A DNA stretch of 64,000 bases from Candidatus Poribacteria bacterium (GTDB taxonomy: Bacteria > Poribacteria > WGA-4E > WGA-3G), in contig JAPPBX010000058.1 in NCBI GenBank assembly GCA_026702755.1, positions 28,535 through 92,534 of the forward strand. The letters are read 5' to 3'. Position 1 is the first letter of the stretch. The number at the start of each line of letters is the position of its first letter. The translations under genes were made by a program, and so were the position numbers. Below, piece by piece: positions 52,315-61,682 of this stretch. Below the pieces are notes generated by a model. It had not been told where the DNA came from and ran no database searches. It was given only the letters and a program-made list of their open reading frames with translations.

Positions 52315-55140
52315 ATGGAAAGAGACGATGTTGAATTGATTAACAGTATATTAGCAGGTGATGAAGCTGCGTTCAGCACGTTAGTTAAAAAATACCAAAA
52401 AAGCGTTCATGCGCTCGCGTGGCGGAAAATCGGAGATTTCCATATCGCTGAAGAGATTACCCAAGACGTTTTCCTACAGGCACATAAAAAACTTGCCTCG
52501 CTAAAAAATCCGAGTCAGTTTGCCGGGTGGCTCTATGTGATCGCAGACCGGCTTTGCAAAGCATGGTTCCGAAAGAAGCAACTGAAGAAACGGTTAGATA
52601 TGCAATCGCTGGAAGCGACCAGCGAAGAAACATTGGAAAAGACTGATTATGCCCACTACACTGCTGAGCAGCGTGAAAAAGAAGCCGTTGAGCATCAACG
52701 TCAGATCGTGCAAAGACTCATGGAGAAACTCCCTGAGAGTGAACGCACGGTGATGGTGCTTTACTATCTCGGAGAAATGAGTTGTGAAGAAATTGGTAGA
52801 TTTTTGGGCGTGTCCCCGAACACGGTTAAAAGTCGACTACGACGGGCTCGAGAGAGTTTAAAGAATCAAGAGCATATAATTAGTGAAACCCTCAGTGGTA
52901 TCCAACTCCCCGCTAACTTAACTGAGAACATCATGGAGCAGATTGCCAAACTGAAAGAAGTATCCCCTCAGGGTGGCAACCGGCTACCGTGGACAACTTT
53001 CGCTTCATCGGCTGTTTTGGCATTTTTGCTGATAGGGGCGGGCACTCAATTACTCATGCGTTTTCAGCAGCCGTATAGTCTTGAGGCGAAATCGGAAACC
53101 GTTATTGAAATTGTTGACGCACCTATTGTTCTTGATATTCAATCAAAATCTGATTTGCAAAACCGAATAGGTAACCACACAATCCCAGGCAAAAATAGCA
53201 ACGATGGTCTATCAACAGGAACGAAAACAATGGAAAACACCTTAACACAAGATACAACACAATGGAATCTACCGGAAGATGCCAAAGCGCGGTTCGGGAA
53301 AGGTTATCCTTTTGACTTTGAATATTCACTGGACGGTACGAAGCTCGCTGTCGGGAGTACCATAGGCATCTGGATCTACGACGCACGGACGGGTGAAGAA
53401 CTCGATATGCTAACAGGGCATACATATTACGTCAACCGTGCCGTTTTTAGTCCTGATGGCAAGACATTTGCGAGTATGAGCAGGTGGAACGACGAGGTCA
53501 TTCGTTTATGGAGTGGTGCTACCGGTGAACTTAAGTCGACACTCATAGGACATACCGCTATTGTTTTCAGCCCTGATAGCAAAACGCTTGCAAGCGCGAG
53601 TGATAACCATACCGTCCGTTTATGGGATGGTGCCACCGGCGATCTGAAAGCAACGCTCACAGGGCATACGGGTAATGTTAAAGTGTTAGCGTTCAGTCCC
53701 GATGGTCATAGGCTTGCAAGTGGTGGAACCGACGAGGTCATCCGCCTTTGGCATGTCGCTGCAGGTGAACTCCTACTAACGTTTGCAGCACACGCGAATT
53801 CTGTTGATGCCTTGATATATTCTCCAAATGGGGAACAAATTGCCAGCCAAGGTGGAGACGGCAACGTTTGTCTCTGGAACGCTCAGACGGGTGAATTTCT
53901 GCATCTCCTCAGTGATCATACAAAAGAGGTTGCTTCTATGGACTTTTCAAAAGATAATGAAACGCTTGCGACTGCACATTACGATGGAACGATCCAATTG
54001 TGGAACACACACACTGGAGAGCATCTGAAAACCATCAATGCGGGTACAGAACTGTATAGCGTGTCCTACTCCCCGGATGGCAGCACTTATGTCTGTAATG
54101 ACGATGACGGCAAAATCCTACTCTATGATGCTAACACCGACGAACTTTTACACGCCTTCAAATTGCCCAGCGGAAGTGTGGGTGACATGAAGTATTCTCG
54201 CGATGGGCAGATACTCGTGGGTTCCGATCAATTTGGGCTGCATTTTTGGGATACCGACACCGGAGAGTTGTTGCAAACGATCACTGGCTACTCGGAGGTC
54301 ATCGATTCCGTGGTCTACTCGCCAGATGGACACACATTGGTGAGTTTAGCCGGGGTCCTCCGTTTTTGGGATGTTGAAACCGAAAAACTCGTACAAACCC
54401 TCGTGCCTGAAAGCTCAGTCGCTTCAATTGCGTATTCTCCCGACGGACAAACGCTTGCGTGCGGAACCCGCGATAACACGATCCTGTTATGGAATGTCAG
54501 CAGATGGAAACAGGTAACAACGCTTGAAGGGCATGCGGAGGGCATTTCATCGGTCGTCTTCAGTCCGGATGGACAGATACTCGCGAGTGGGAGCTGGGAC
54601 CATACAATCCGCTTGTGGAATCCACACACTGGAGAGCCCTTAAAAACCCTTACCGGGCATTCGTCCAGTATTAAAACTGTGGCCTTCTCTCGAAATGGAG
54701 GGACACTTGCAAGTGGTGGTGATAATGGAACAATCCGTTTTTGGAACATAGATACGGGTGAACTCCTAAACACTATTGAAACGGAGGCAGATACAATTGA
54801 TTCTGTGGTGTACTCGCCGGATGGAAAAACGCTGGCCAGTACAGGCAACAATGGCGATCACGGTATTCGTTTCTGGGATGTGGATACCGGTGAACTCCTA
54901 AAAACCGTCACCGTAGAAAAGGGCGCGTACTCCGTCGTATATTCCCCAGATGGTCGTACATTTGCCAGCGGTGGTTCAGGTGAGGTCTCTGTATGGGACG
55001 TTGCTACTGGCGAACGTTTGAAAACCTTTACTGGGCATATAGCAGACCCTGTGTATTCTGTAGCCTATTCACCAAATGGACGTACCCTCGCCAGCGGGTG
55101 CCGAGATAGCACTATAATTCTGTGGGATTTAACACAATGA
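52315..55140 (+). CDS. Membrane-anchored ECF sigma factor fused to a double WD40 propeller
   Basis: 941 residues. Sigma region 2 is at about 10-85 (FHIAEEITQDVFLQAHKK, AGWLYVIADRL), region 4 at about 135-185 (LPESERTVMVLYYLGEMSCEEIG, then SPNTVKSRLRRA). A single transmembrane helix is at about 227-247. A linker follows, then about fifteen WD40 units from 320 to the end (IRLWD/TGELLKTLTGH wording), enough for two seven-bladed propellers. So the sigma part should be cytoplasmic and the propellers outside. Precedents: Planctomycetes ECF sigma factors with C-terminal WD40 extensions. In the linker an in-frame ATG at 53230 has AGGAA before it and could start a sigma-free product. The end overlaps the next gene (ATGA). 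A near-identical paralogue is at 61683. Confidence 0.9.
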   Translation: MERDDVELINSILAGDEAAFSTLVKKYQKSVHALAWRKIGDFHIAEEITQDVFLQAHKKLASLKNPSQFAGWLYVIADRLCKAWFRKKQLKKRLDMQSLEATSEETLEKTDYAHYTAEQREKEAVEHQRQIVQRLMEKLPESERTVMVLYYLGEMSCEEIGRFLGVSPNTVKSRLRRARESLKNQEHIISETLSGIQLPANLTENIMEQIAKLKEVSPQGGNRLPWTTFASSAVLAFLLIGAGTQLLMRFQQPYSLEAKSETVIEIVDAPIVLDIQSKSDLQNRIGNHTIPGKNSNDGLSTGTKTMENTLTQDTTQWNLPEDAKARFGKGYPFDFEYSLDGTKLAVGSTIGIWIYDARTGEELDMLTGHTYYVNRAVFSPDGKTFASMSRWNDEVIRLWSGATGELKSTLIGHTAIVFSPDSKTLASASDNHTVRLWDGATGDLKATLTGHTGNVKVLAFSPDGHRLASGGTDEVIRLWHVAAGELLLTFAAHANSVDALIYSPNGEQIASQGGDGNVCLWNAQTGEFLHLLSDHTKEVASMDFSKDNETLATAHYDGTIQLWNTHTGEHLKTINAGTELYSVSYSPDGSTYVCNDDDGKILLYDANTDELLHAFKLPSGSVGDMKYSRDGQILVGSDQFGLHFWDTDTGELLQTITGYSEVIDSVVYSPDGHTLVSLAGVLRFWDVETEKLVQTLVPESSVASIAYSPDGQTLACGTRDNTILLWNVSRWKQVTTLEGHAEGISSVVFSPDGQILASGSWDHTIRLWNPHTGEPLKTLTGHSSSIKTVAFSRNGGTLASGGDNGTIRFWNIDTGELLNTIETEADTIDSVVYSPDGKTLASTGNNGDHGIRFWDVDTGELLKTVTVEKGAYSVVYSPDGRTFASGGSGEVSVWDVATGERLKTFTGHIADPVYSVAYSPNGRTLASGCRDSTIILWDLTQ

Positions 55141-57035
55141 AAATTCTGAACCTATTATTGATAATTTTACCGCTAATTTCAGGCATCTGTTTATCATCAA
55201 ATGCCTTTGCGCAGGCGAATGCCCTGTGGGGTTTACCCACCCGTGCTAAAAATCGTATTGGGAAAGGTAGGGTAAATGAGATAAAGTATTTTCCGGACGG
55301 TACAAAACTCGCCGTTGCAAGCACTATAGGCATCTGGATCTACGATGTGCAAACCGGTGAACCGCTCGACCTGCTCACGGGGCATACGGGGCCTGTCAAT
55401 TCGATAGCGTTTAGTCCTGATGGCACAATGTTTGCGACTGCAAGTGATGATAACACCGCTTGGTTGTGGGATACGAATACAGGTGAACACAAAGTAAGTG
55501 TCGTAGGGCATACGGATGATGTCAATGCAGTATCCTTCTCTCCAGATGGTCGGCTCCTTGCCACTGGGAGTGATGACAATACTGTGGGTCTCTGGGATCT
55601 CAACACGGGAGAATGGAAAGCAAGGCTTGAGGGACATACGGAGCATGTTTACTCGGTAGCGTTTTCTCCCGACGGAGCAGTTCTTGCAAGTAGTGCAGCG
55701 TGGGGAGATAGCGGCATCCGGTTTTGGGATCCGCGCACGGCAAAATCTCTCAACATCTCTATTGAGGATACGGATTGGGTAGAACGCATTGTGTACGCAC
55801 CTGATGGGAGTCTGCTTGTCAGCGGGGATACTGATCACACCATCCGTTTTTGGGATATCGGCACCGGCGAACTTTTGAGAGCGTGTAAAACAGATGGCGA
55901 AATCAACGCTGTAGTGTTTGCCCCAGACGGGCGGACACTCGCCAGCGCGAGTCGTAACGATCTTGTCAGTTTTTGGGATGTTGCCACTGGGGCACTCCTG
56001 AAGACGCTTGAGCATGATGCTCCGGTCATCTCTGTGGCGTATTCGCCGGATGGAAAGACAGTCGCCAGTGCAAGCGAAGATGGTAAGATTCAGTTTTGGG
56101 ATATTGCAACCAGTAAATCCTTAAAAACCGTTACAGGGCACGTGCTCCACGTCTTTTCTCTCGCATATTCCCCGGATGGTAACACGCTTGTGAGTGGGAA
56201 CGTGTCTAAAATCAACTTCTGGAATCTGGCAACCGGGGAACACCCGAAAACCATCAGAATTCTGCCGGAACATTTCCGTTCGGAAAACGTCCGTTCGGTA
56301 GCGTATTCATCCGATGGCAGTATAGTCGCGAGTGCTAATGCTAATAAAGCTCGCCTATGGGATGTGGAAACAGGACGGTTTCTCGGAACCTTTTCTGGAC
56401 ATAGGGAGCTGATTTCTTCCGTTGCCTTTTCACCTAACGGTAGGATGCTCGCAAGCGGTAGTCACGATAATACGATTCGCTTGTGGAAGCTCCGCACTGG
56501 TGAACTGTACCTCATCGGGGATTTGTTGCATACCCTCGCGGGGCATACGGAAGATGTCGCTTTTGTGGCGTTTTCACCCAACAGCAGGATGCTTGTGAGT
56601 GGTAGTCACGATAACACAATCCGTTTATGGGATGTCGCTACTGGAGAACTCTTAAAAACGCTTACCGGTCATACAGGAAAGGTCTACACTGTAGTATATT
56701 CACCCGACGGAAGGGTAATAGCGAGTGGGAGTTGGGATGGCACGGTCTGCTTGTGGGACAGTCAAACAGGCGAACTGTTGCAAACGCTCAGAGGACATAC
56801 GCGGAATGTTGCATCTGTGGTCTTCTCACCTGATGGCGGCACACTCGCCGGTGGAAACGATGACACGATTCACCTTTGGGACGTGCAGACTGGAACACTC
56901 CTGCACTCGCTTACGGGACACACAGATGTGGTGGACAGTCTTGCGTATTCACGGGACGGTAAGTCGCTTGCGAGTGGAAGTCGTGACGGGACGATCCTTT
57001 TGTGGGAACTCGCAAAGTTGGTTGCTGATCCATAG
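55137..57035 (+). CDS. Secreted WD40-repeat protein (two propellers)
   Basis: 632 residues from the ATG at 55137, which overlaps the stop of the sigma-WD40 gene; an earlier in-frame ATG at 55122 is rejected because the overlap is the typical coupling form. The signal peptide is residues 1-25, ending NAFAQA. About fourteen WD40 units follow, ending ILLWELAKL, which fits two seven-bladed propellers. The first blades are very close in sequence to those of the upstream protein (STIGIWIYD...TGEPLDLLTGHT). Being made in a fixed ratio with the membrane sigma factor, it is a candidate partner or ligand-binding subunit of its outer propeller (inference). Confidence 0.88.
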   Translation: MKILNLLLIILPLISGICLSSNAFAQANALWGLPTRAKNRIGKGRVNEIKYFPDGTKLAVASTIGIWIYDVQTGEPLDLLTGHTGPVNSIAFSPDGTMFATASDDNTAWLWDTNTGEHKVSVVGHTDDVNAVSFSPDGRLLATGSDDNTVGLWDLNTGEWKARLEGHTEHVYSVAFSPDGAVLASSAAWGDSGIRFWDPRTAKSLNISIEDTDWVERIVYAPDGSLLVSGDTDHTIRFWDIGTGELLRACKTDGEINAVVFAPDGRTLASASRNDLVSFWDVATGALLKTLEHDAPVISVAYSPDGKTVASASEDGKIQFWDIATSKSLKTVTGHVLHVFSLAYSPDGNTLVSGNVSKINFWNLATGEHPKTIRILPEHFRSENVRSVAYSSDGSIVASANANKARLWDVETGRFLGTFSGHRELISSVAFSPNGRMLASGSHDNTIRLWKLRTGELYLIGDLLHTLAGHTEDVAFVAFSPNSRMLVSGSHDNTIRLWDVATGELLKTLTGHTGKVYTVVYSPDGRVIASGSWDGTVCLWDSQTGELLQTLRGHTRNVASVVFSPDGGTLAGGNDDTIHLWDVQTGTLLHSLTGHTDVVDSLAYSRDGKSLASGSRDGTILLWELAKLVADP

Positions 57036-57123
57036 ATGGCACGCATTTGGCAAGTAGTGGTCTTGATGTTACTATCTTGGTATGGAACTTGAAACCGTAT
57101 CTGTAGGATGCAAGGAAAATTTG

Positions 57124-59205
57124 ATGGGAAACAAAACGTTGGTGCCTTCGGCACCCGTAGAGACAAACGAAAACGATGTAACAACACGGGCACTCCCAGA
57201 GGGTGCAATTGCTCGTTTAGGGCGCGGATGTGAACCTGACATCGCCTTTTCACCTGATGGACAGTATCTCGCTATCGGCAATTGGTTAGGACTCTGGTTG
57301 TATGACTTAGCAACACTGTCCCCTATTGCACTCTGGGAGACAGAACGCGGCATGGTGGGACGAATCGCCTTTTCACCTAACGGAAAATGGTTAGCCACCA
57401 GCAATTCAGACCAAATTTTAAAAGTATTGGATATCCAAAACAGTGCTTGCTTAACACAAATAGAGACGGATGATTATATCACCGGATTGACCTTTTCACC
57501 TAATAATCAATATATCGCAGCCGCCTATGCAGGTTCTTCCATCGTTGAAATCTGGCATCCAGAAACCCGCAAATCGCTTGCAAAATTTACTGCCAACACT
57601 GAAAAAGCAGGTTTTTTCCGTCCTATCGTCTTTTCAACGGATACTCAACTAATAGCATCTACGTGTAAAACTGACACGACTCAGAATGCAGATGCAATAG
57701 TAGTGTGGGATATGGAAAGTGGTCAACAAATCGCATCCCTCACAGCACACACCTATTGGATATCTACTCTCTGCTTCTCACCGTGTGGGGAGTTTCTCAC
57801 TTCTGGTGGTGAAGATGGTACAGTGTACGTATGGGATGTTAGCACTTGGCAACAGGTACAGTCATATACCGATTTTGGTGACGTGTATCGTATCATTCCT
57901 TCCTATTCACCTGACGGAATCCTCCGCGCAGCAATTGTAAATTACGACGAGACCGGTCCCGCTACCATCTCTGTCCGTGACCTTGAAAGCGGAGAACAAC
58001 TTTATAACGATCAAGTTTGGGGTAATACCGTACAATTTTCCGATGCAGATGATTGGGGAAACACTATAGAATTTTCAAATGGTTCGCAGCTTGCCTACGA
58101 ATGCAGACACGAATTTATCAACGTTTGGACTCCTGAATACCCATATAAGCGACAGTTGACGCACTCACCTATTTCGTTTCCGACATCGGTGGTGTTTTCG
58201 GAAGATGGAAATACCTTAGCAGCTGAACATCATCACGAAGGTGTAATGTTATGGAATATTGCGAACCAGAGTTCGCAGCCCGCGATTCAAGATATGTCGG
58301 CAGGCAAAAATCAGTTTGTATATGCACTTGCCAACGAAAAGTTTCACGTTGCTACCATCAACAGAAATACCGTTTCGCTCTGGATAATTGATGATGACAG
58401 GAAACTGCTTGCCGACGGCATCAGGCATGAGTATAAAAGCCTTCGTCCTGTATTAACACCCACTGGTAATCGACTGGCTTGTGCATTTGATGATGGGACC
58501 TTGATAGTCTGGAACATGCTGCACGGGGAAAAATTCCGTGAGTTTAAACACCCTCTTCATGTAGATGAGGACGAAGACGATGAAGATAATCCCGATGAGA
58601 TTGAACAGTTGAAGTTCAGTCCTGACGGACGTTTTCTCGCAAGTGAGTCGCGTTTCACACCTGTTCGGTTATGGGATTTAGAACAAGGAATAGAGGCACA
58701 TACATTTCCAAGCGATATTCCGCGTCTTATAGACTTTTCTCCGTGTGGCAGCTATCTGGCTTGTCTTGGAGAATATGTCCAATTATGGGACATCACCTAT
58801 AACAAAATGTTCAAAACATCGATAACAAACGATCAGGTGACAGACAAGTTCGCGTTCTCGCCGTGTGGACGATACTTTGCTGCGGGTATGGGTGAAATTA
58901 TGCTGTGGGATATTGAATGCTGTAAACTGCACATGAAACTTCAATTGCCACAGGGGTGTCAGACATTATTTCCATTAGTATTTTCTCCGTGTGGGAAATA
59001 TTTTGCAGCTGCGACATGGTGGCGAGAAGGCATGGAGAAAATGGTCATCTGTTTATGGGAAGTTGAAACCGGCAAACAGATTGTTATATTTAGAGGACAT
59101 CCAACAGATGTTCAGGCACTTGCATTTTCCCCAGACAACACACTTTTAGCGAGCGCGAGTTATGACGGCTCTATCCTCCTATGGGATTTGACCCTTTATC
59201 TGTAA
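57124..59205 (+). CDS. WD40-repeat protein without signal peptide
   Basis: 693 residues from the ATG at 57124, chosen because AAGGAA lies six bases before it. About fifteen WD40-like units, more diverged than in the neighbours, with recurring AFSPCGxY/FSPDG openings and LWD closings. An acidic stretch (DEDEDDEDNPDE) lies at about 480-492. There is no export signal, so it is probably cytoplasmic, in contrast to the preceding gene. Domain order suggests two propellers. It lies about 90 bp after the secreted WD40 gene and could be in the same transcript. Function is unknown; it could link the sigma part to other factors inside the cell. Confidence 0.82.
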   Translation: MGNKTLVPSAPVETNENDVTTRALPEGAIARLGRGCEPDIAFSPDGQYLAIGNWLGLWLYDLATLSPIALWETERGMVGRIAFSPNGKWLATSNSDQILKVLDIQNSACLTQIETDDYITGLTFSPNNQYIAAAYAGSSIVEIWHPETRKSLAKFTANTEKAGFFRPIVFSTDTQLIASTCKTDTTQNADAIVVWDMESGQQIASLTAHTYWISTLCFSPCGEFLTSGGEDGTVYVWDVSTWQQVQSYTDFGDVYRIIPSYSPDGILRAAIVNYDETGPATISVRDLESGEQLYNDQVWGNTVQFSDADDWGNTIEFSNGSQLAYECRHEFINVWTPEYPYKRQLTHSPISFPTSVVFSEDGNTLAAEHHHEGVMLWNIANQSSQPAIQDMSAGKNQFVYALANEKFHVATINRNTVSLWIIDDDRKLLADGIRHEYKSLRPVLTPTGNRLACAFDDGTLIVWNMLHGEKFREFKHPLHVDEDEDDEDNPDEIEQLKFSPDGRFLASESRFTPVRLWDLEQGIEAHTFPSDIPRLIDFSPCGSYLACLGEYVQLWDITYNKMFKTSITNDQVTDKFAFSPCGRYFAAGMGEIMLWDIECCKLHMKLQLPQGCQTLFPLVFSPCGKYFAAATWWREGMEKMVICLWEVETGKQIVIFRGHPTDVQALAFSPDNTLLASASYDGSILLWDLTLYL

Positions 59206-59666
59206 TTTACTCACCTTTAAAAGTGTATACAAGTGAGGCGAAAACGCCGCGAATCATAAACCACCCTTGATTAAATTTCTTTTTTTCAAATTATGACAAT
59301 CGTGCATCCTACCCACCCCAAAATCGCGTCACTCATAATTGTAAACCTAAACCCCTAAATACCGCCAACCTTACGGCGAACACCTCCAAAATACAATTAC
59401 ATTCCTTGTAGTGTGTTGCGGGTATATCGTCGTGCAATTTATCCCACTTTCTACACCATACTAAGCCCTGGACAATTTTTTATGAATTCGCATTGACAGA
59501 TTGGGTTAAAAAGGAATAGCCAAGGTATCCTTCTAATTCAATTTTTTCCACACATATATCGCTTCACTGGGGCTGCGCTTTACGGCTATCAAAATGCCTA
59601 CTGCTCTGTCCAGTCTAAAAGTAGGGGGTGTTCGGGGTTACACGATTCATTAAATCGTAGCAAAAA
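59206..59666. other. Intergenic region before the AAA-like gene
   Basis: Holds copy 2 of the 42-bp element (59291-59332). The remaining 334 bp up to the gene show no ORF or RNA that I can support; the immediate upstream has no strong ribosome site. Confidence 0.5.
59291..59332 (+). promoter_or_regulatory. 42-bp conserved upstream element, copy 2
   Basis: One base different from copy 3 over 42 bases (GTGCATCC for ATGCATCC). Lies 334 bp before the AAA-like gene start. Confidence 0.7.
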
Positions 59667-61577
59667 ATGTTTTGGGATGAAATCAAAAAACACCATAATG
59701 CGGGTTCTGCCCACCAATTTCTGCTCCATTTTAATGTAAATGACCTGCTATACGACGATGTTTACAGCTATTTACCTACTGTGAACTATCTCATGGAGCA
59801 GCTCAATGTATTAGGCTGCCAATTCGTTCTCGGATATAATACATCGGACGGAATCCATTTCCCAAAAGTTAATCAATGGCAGGACACACAGAGAATGCTC
59901 AAGATTCTCCCAGCGTACAACAAAACCGGTGTTTTTCATTTCCAGAGTATAGCGACATGGCTTCAGACCCTTCAACGCTTCAGAGACGCGGAAGACGTTA
60001 ACCTCACCGAACAGGATATAGACCCCGAACTTGTACGTCCAAGAATTAATGCCGATTTAGCATTTGACAAGGAACATGAAGACCCCTTCGTGATACTGGA
60101 TCCCGCGCCTTCTGAGGAGTTACGGAAGAAGTTAAATAATCTCTTGCATCAAAGAAGGGCAAAAATCGGGTTGGTTATCAATTTTCTGGAGCAGCTTGCG
60201 CCAAACGATCCATCGTTGAGCAACGCCGCTGGAAATGAAACACAACTCTTGTTCAATCAGGTCCAAAATTGGGCATCCGATCTGGAAATCCGAAGAAGCG
60301 GACACATCATTCTTCTCCTTACTCACAACACGTTTGACATACACCCAAATTTCACCGTGAATCCAGAAATTCCTATGATAGAAATTCCATTCCCTGACCG
60401 TGCCGAACGTTTAAGGTTTATTGAACATCTGCATGACATCTCGGAGGGTTCGTCACAAATGCGTAAAACCCTCGGAGATAATCGCGAGAGGGAAGACTTA
60501 GCACAAGAAACGGTAGGATTGAACCTCTTCGGCATTCACGATGTTGTGCAACAGGCAGAATCGGCACAACAGAAAGCAGGCGGGGAACCGTTGTTCAGAT
60601 ACCGACGCGAGAGCATCAAGACCTTCAGCCACGGTGTTCTTGAACTCGGTGAAGCTCAGAGGGGACCTTCTGACGATAGTTGGTATGTAATGCGAATCAT
60701 CAGGGATATTGCAGAGGGTATAAAAAATCGAGATCTGCGCCGTGTGCCGCGGGGCATGCTCTTTCTCGGTCCGCATGGGACCAGCAAGGTGTACGCTGCA
60801 AGGGTACTCGCTGGTGAGGCGAACATGGCTTTCCTCCGACTCCGCTACGCCAATCAGTTAGGTGAAGTAACAGTAAACATCAATGAAAGCGGAAACACCT
60901 ATGAACGGAACTTGAATGCTGGTCTCAATTTTATCCGCGGTATTGCTCCCACGGTTGTTTTTATAGATGACATTGAGCAGGCATCGCCGTATACCACGAT
61001 GAATCCAGAGGAACATGAGCGAATGTTTCCTCAGGCTCTTGTGAATGCTATGAATGATGTGTCGTTGCACGGTAGCGTGATATGGGTGGGCGGATCGCAG
61101 CGACCAGACTTAATGCCGTCAATTTTTCGACGGTACGGTATTTTCGATACTAAAGTGATCATGCTGCCACCTACAGGTAATGGTAGAGTAGAAATTTTAA
61201 GGATACTCTGTCAAGGCCAAACATCGGGGAATATCAACTTCCAAGCACTTGTCGGCGGTGCAGAAACAGACGGGTTGACTTGGCGAGATCTGCTCTTGAT
61301 TGTCCAACGCGCAAATAATATAGCGAAACGCAACGGTCGCGATACCTTCACAGAAAACGAACTCCACCAAACACTGAACGACTTCATACCAGACTATTCA
61401 CGGGAGATGCAAATCTTCATGGGACTCTTAGCATTACGGGAAGCTAACTCCCGTGTAATGGTTCCAGATGGGTTGTTGCCGGAATACCAAGAATTTGTAG
61501 ATGGAAACCGAATTGATAAAACAGGCATTAATGAACGTTTGATGGAACTAAGTAAGCAACTCGGCTTGAGCGATTGA
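59667..61577 (+). CDS. AAA-like ATPase with degenerate nucleotide-binding motifs
   Basis: 636 residues with two AAA-like halves, resembling Ycf46/FtsH-type layouts. The N-terminal half has no Walker motifs (a pseudo-domain). The second half has GPHGTSKV at residues 368-375 where GPPGTGKT is expected: Gly before Lys is Ser and the Thr is Val. Walker B is FIDDIEQ (D434, D435) instead of DE. A helical lid and sensor region follow (IFRRYGIFDTK). So it may bind ATP weakly or not hydrolyse it. No signal peptide or membrane segment. It sits between WD40 genes and a second sigma-WD40 gene and has its own copy of the 42-bp element upstream. Confidence 0.75.
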   Translation: MFWDEIKKHHNAGSAHQFLLHFNVNDLLYDDVYSYLPTVNYLMEQLNVLGCQFVLGYNTSDGIHFPKVNQWQDTQRMLKILPAYNKTGVFHFQSIATWLQTLQRFRDAEDVNLTEQDIDPELVRPRINADLAFDKEHEDPFVILDPAPSEELRKKLNNLLHQRRAKIGLVINFLEQLAPNDPSLSNAAGNETQLLFNQVQNWASDLEIRRSGHIILLLTHNTFDIHPNFTVNPEIPMIEIPFPDRAERLRFIEHLHDISEGSSQMRKTLGDNREREDLAQETVGLNLFGIHDVVQQAESAQQKAGGEPLFRYRRESIKTFSHGVLELGEAQRGPSDDSWYVMRIIRDIAEGIKNRDLRRVPRGMLFLGPHGTSKVYAARVLAGEANMAFLRLRYANQLGEVTVNINESGNTYERNLNAGLNFIRGIAPTVVFIDDIEQASPYTTMNPEEHERMFPQALVNAMNDVSLHGSVIWVGGSQRPDLMPSIFRRYGIFDTKVIMLPPTGNGRVEILRILCQGQTSGNINFQALVGGAETDGLTWRDLLLIVQRANNIAKRNGRDTFTENELHQTLNDFIPDYSREMQIFMGLLALREANSRVMVPDGLLPEYQEFVDGNRIDKTGINERLMELSKQLGLSD

Positions 61578-61601
61578 TTTAAAACTCCAGATTTTTCTCA
61601 A

Positions 61602-61643
61602 TTATGACAATCATGCATCCTACCCACCCCAAAATCGCGTCAC
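61602..61643 (+). promoter_or_regulatory. 42-bp conserved upstream element, copy 3
   Basis: Same wording as copy 2. Lies 39 bp before the second sigma-WD40 start and 25 bp after the AAA-like stop. The spacing to the GGGAGGTCTCTG ribosome site looks original here. Confidence 0.75.
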
Positions 61644-61682
61644 TAACAATTATGGGACTAAATTGATTTTGGGAGGTCTCTG

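Noticed and set aside
59333..59666. Gene or structured RNA before the AAA-like gene
   Set aside because: No ORF with a ribosome site and no convincing fold could be seen.
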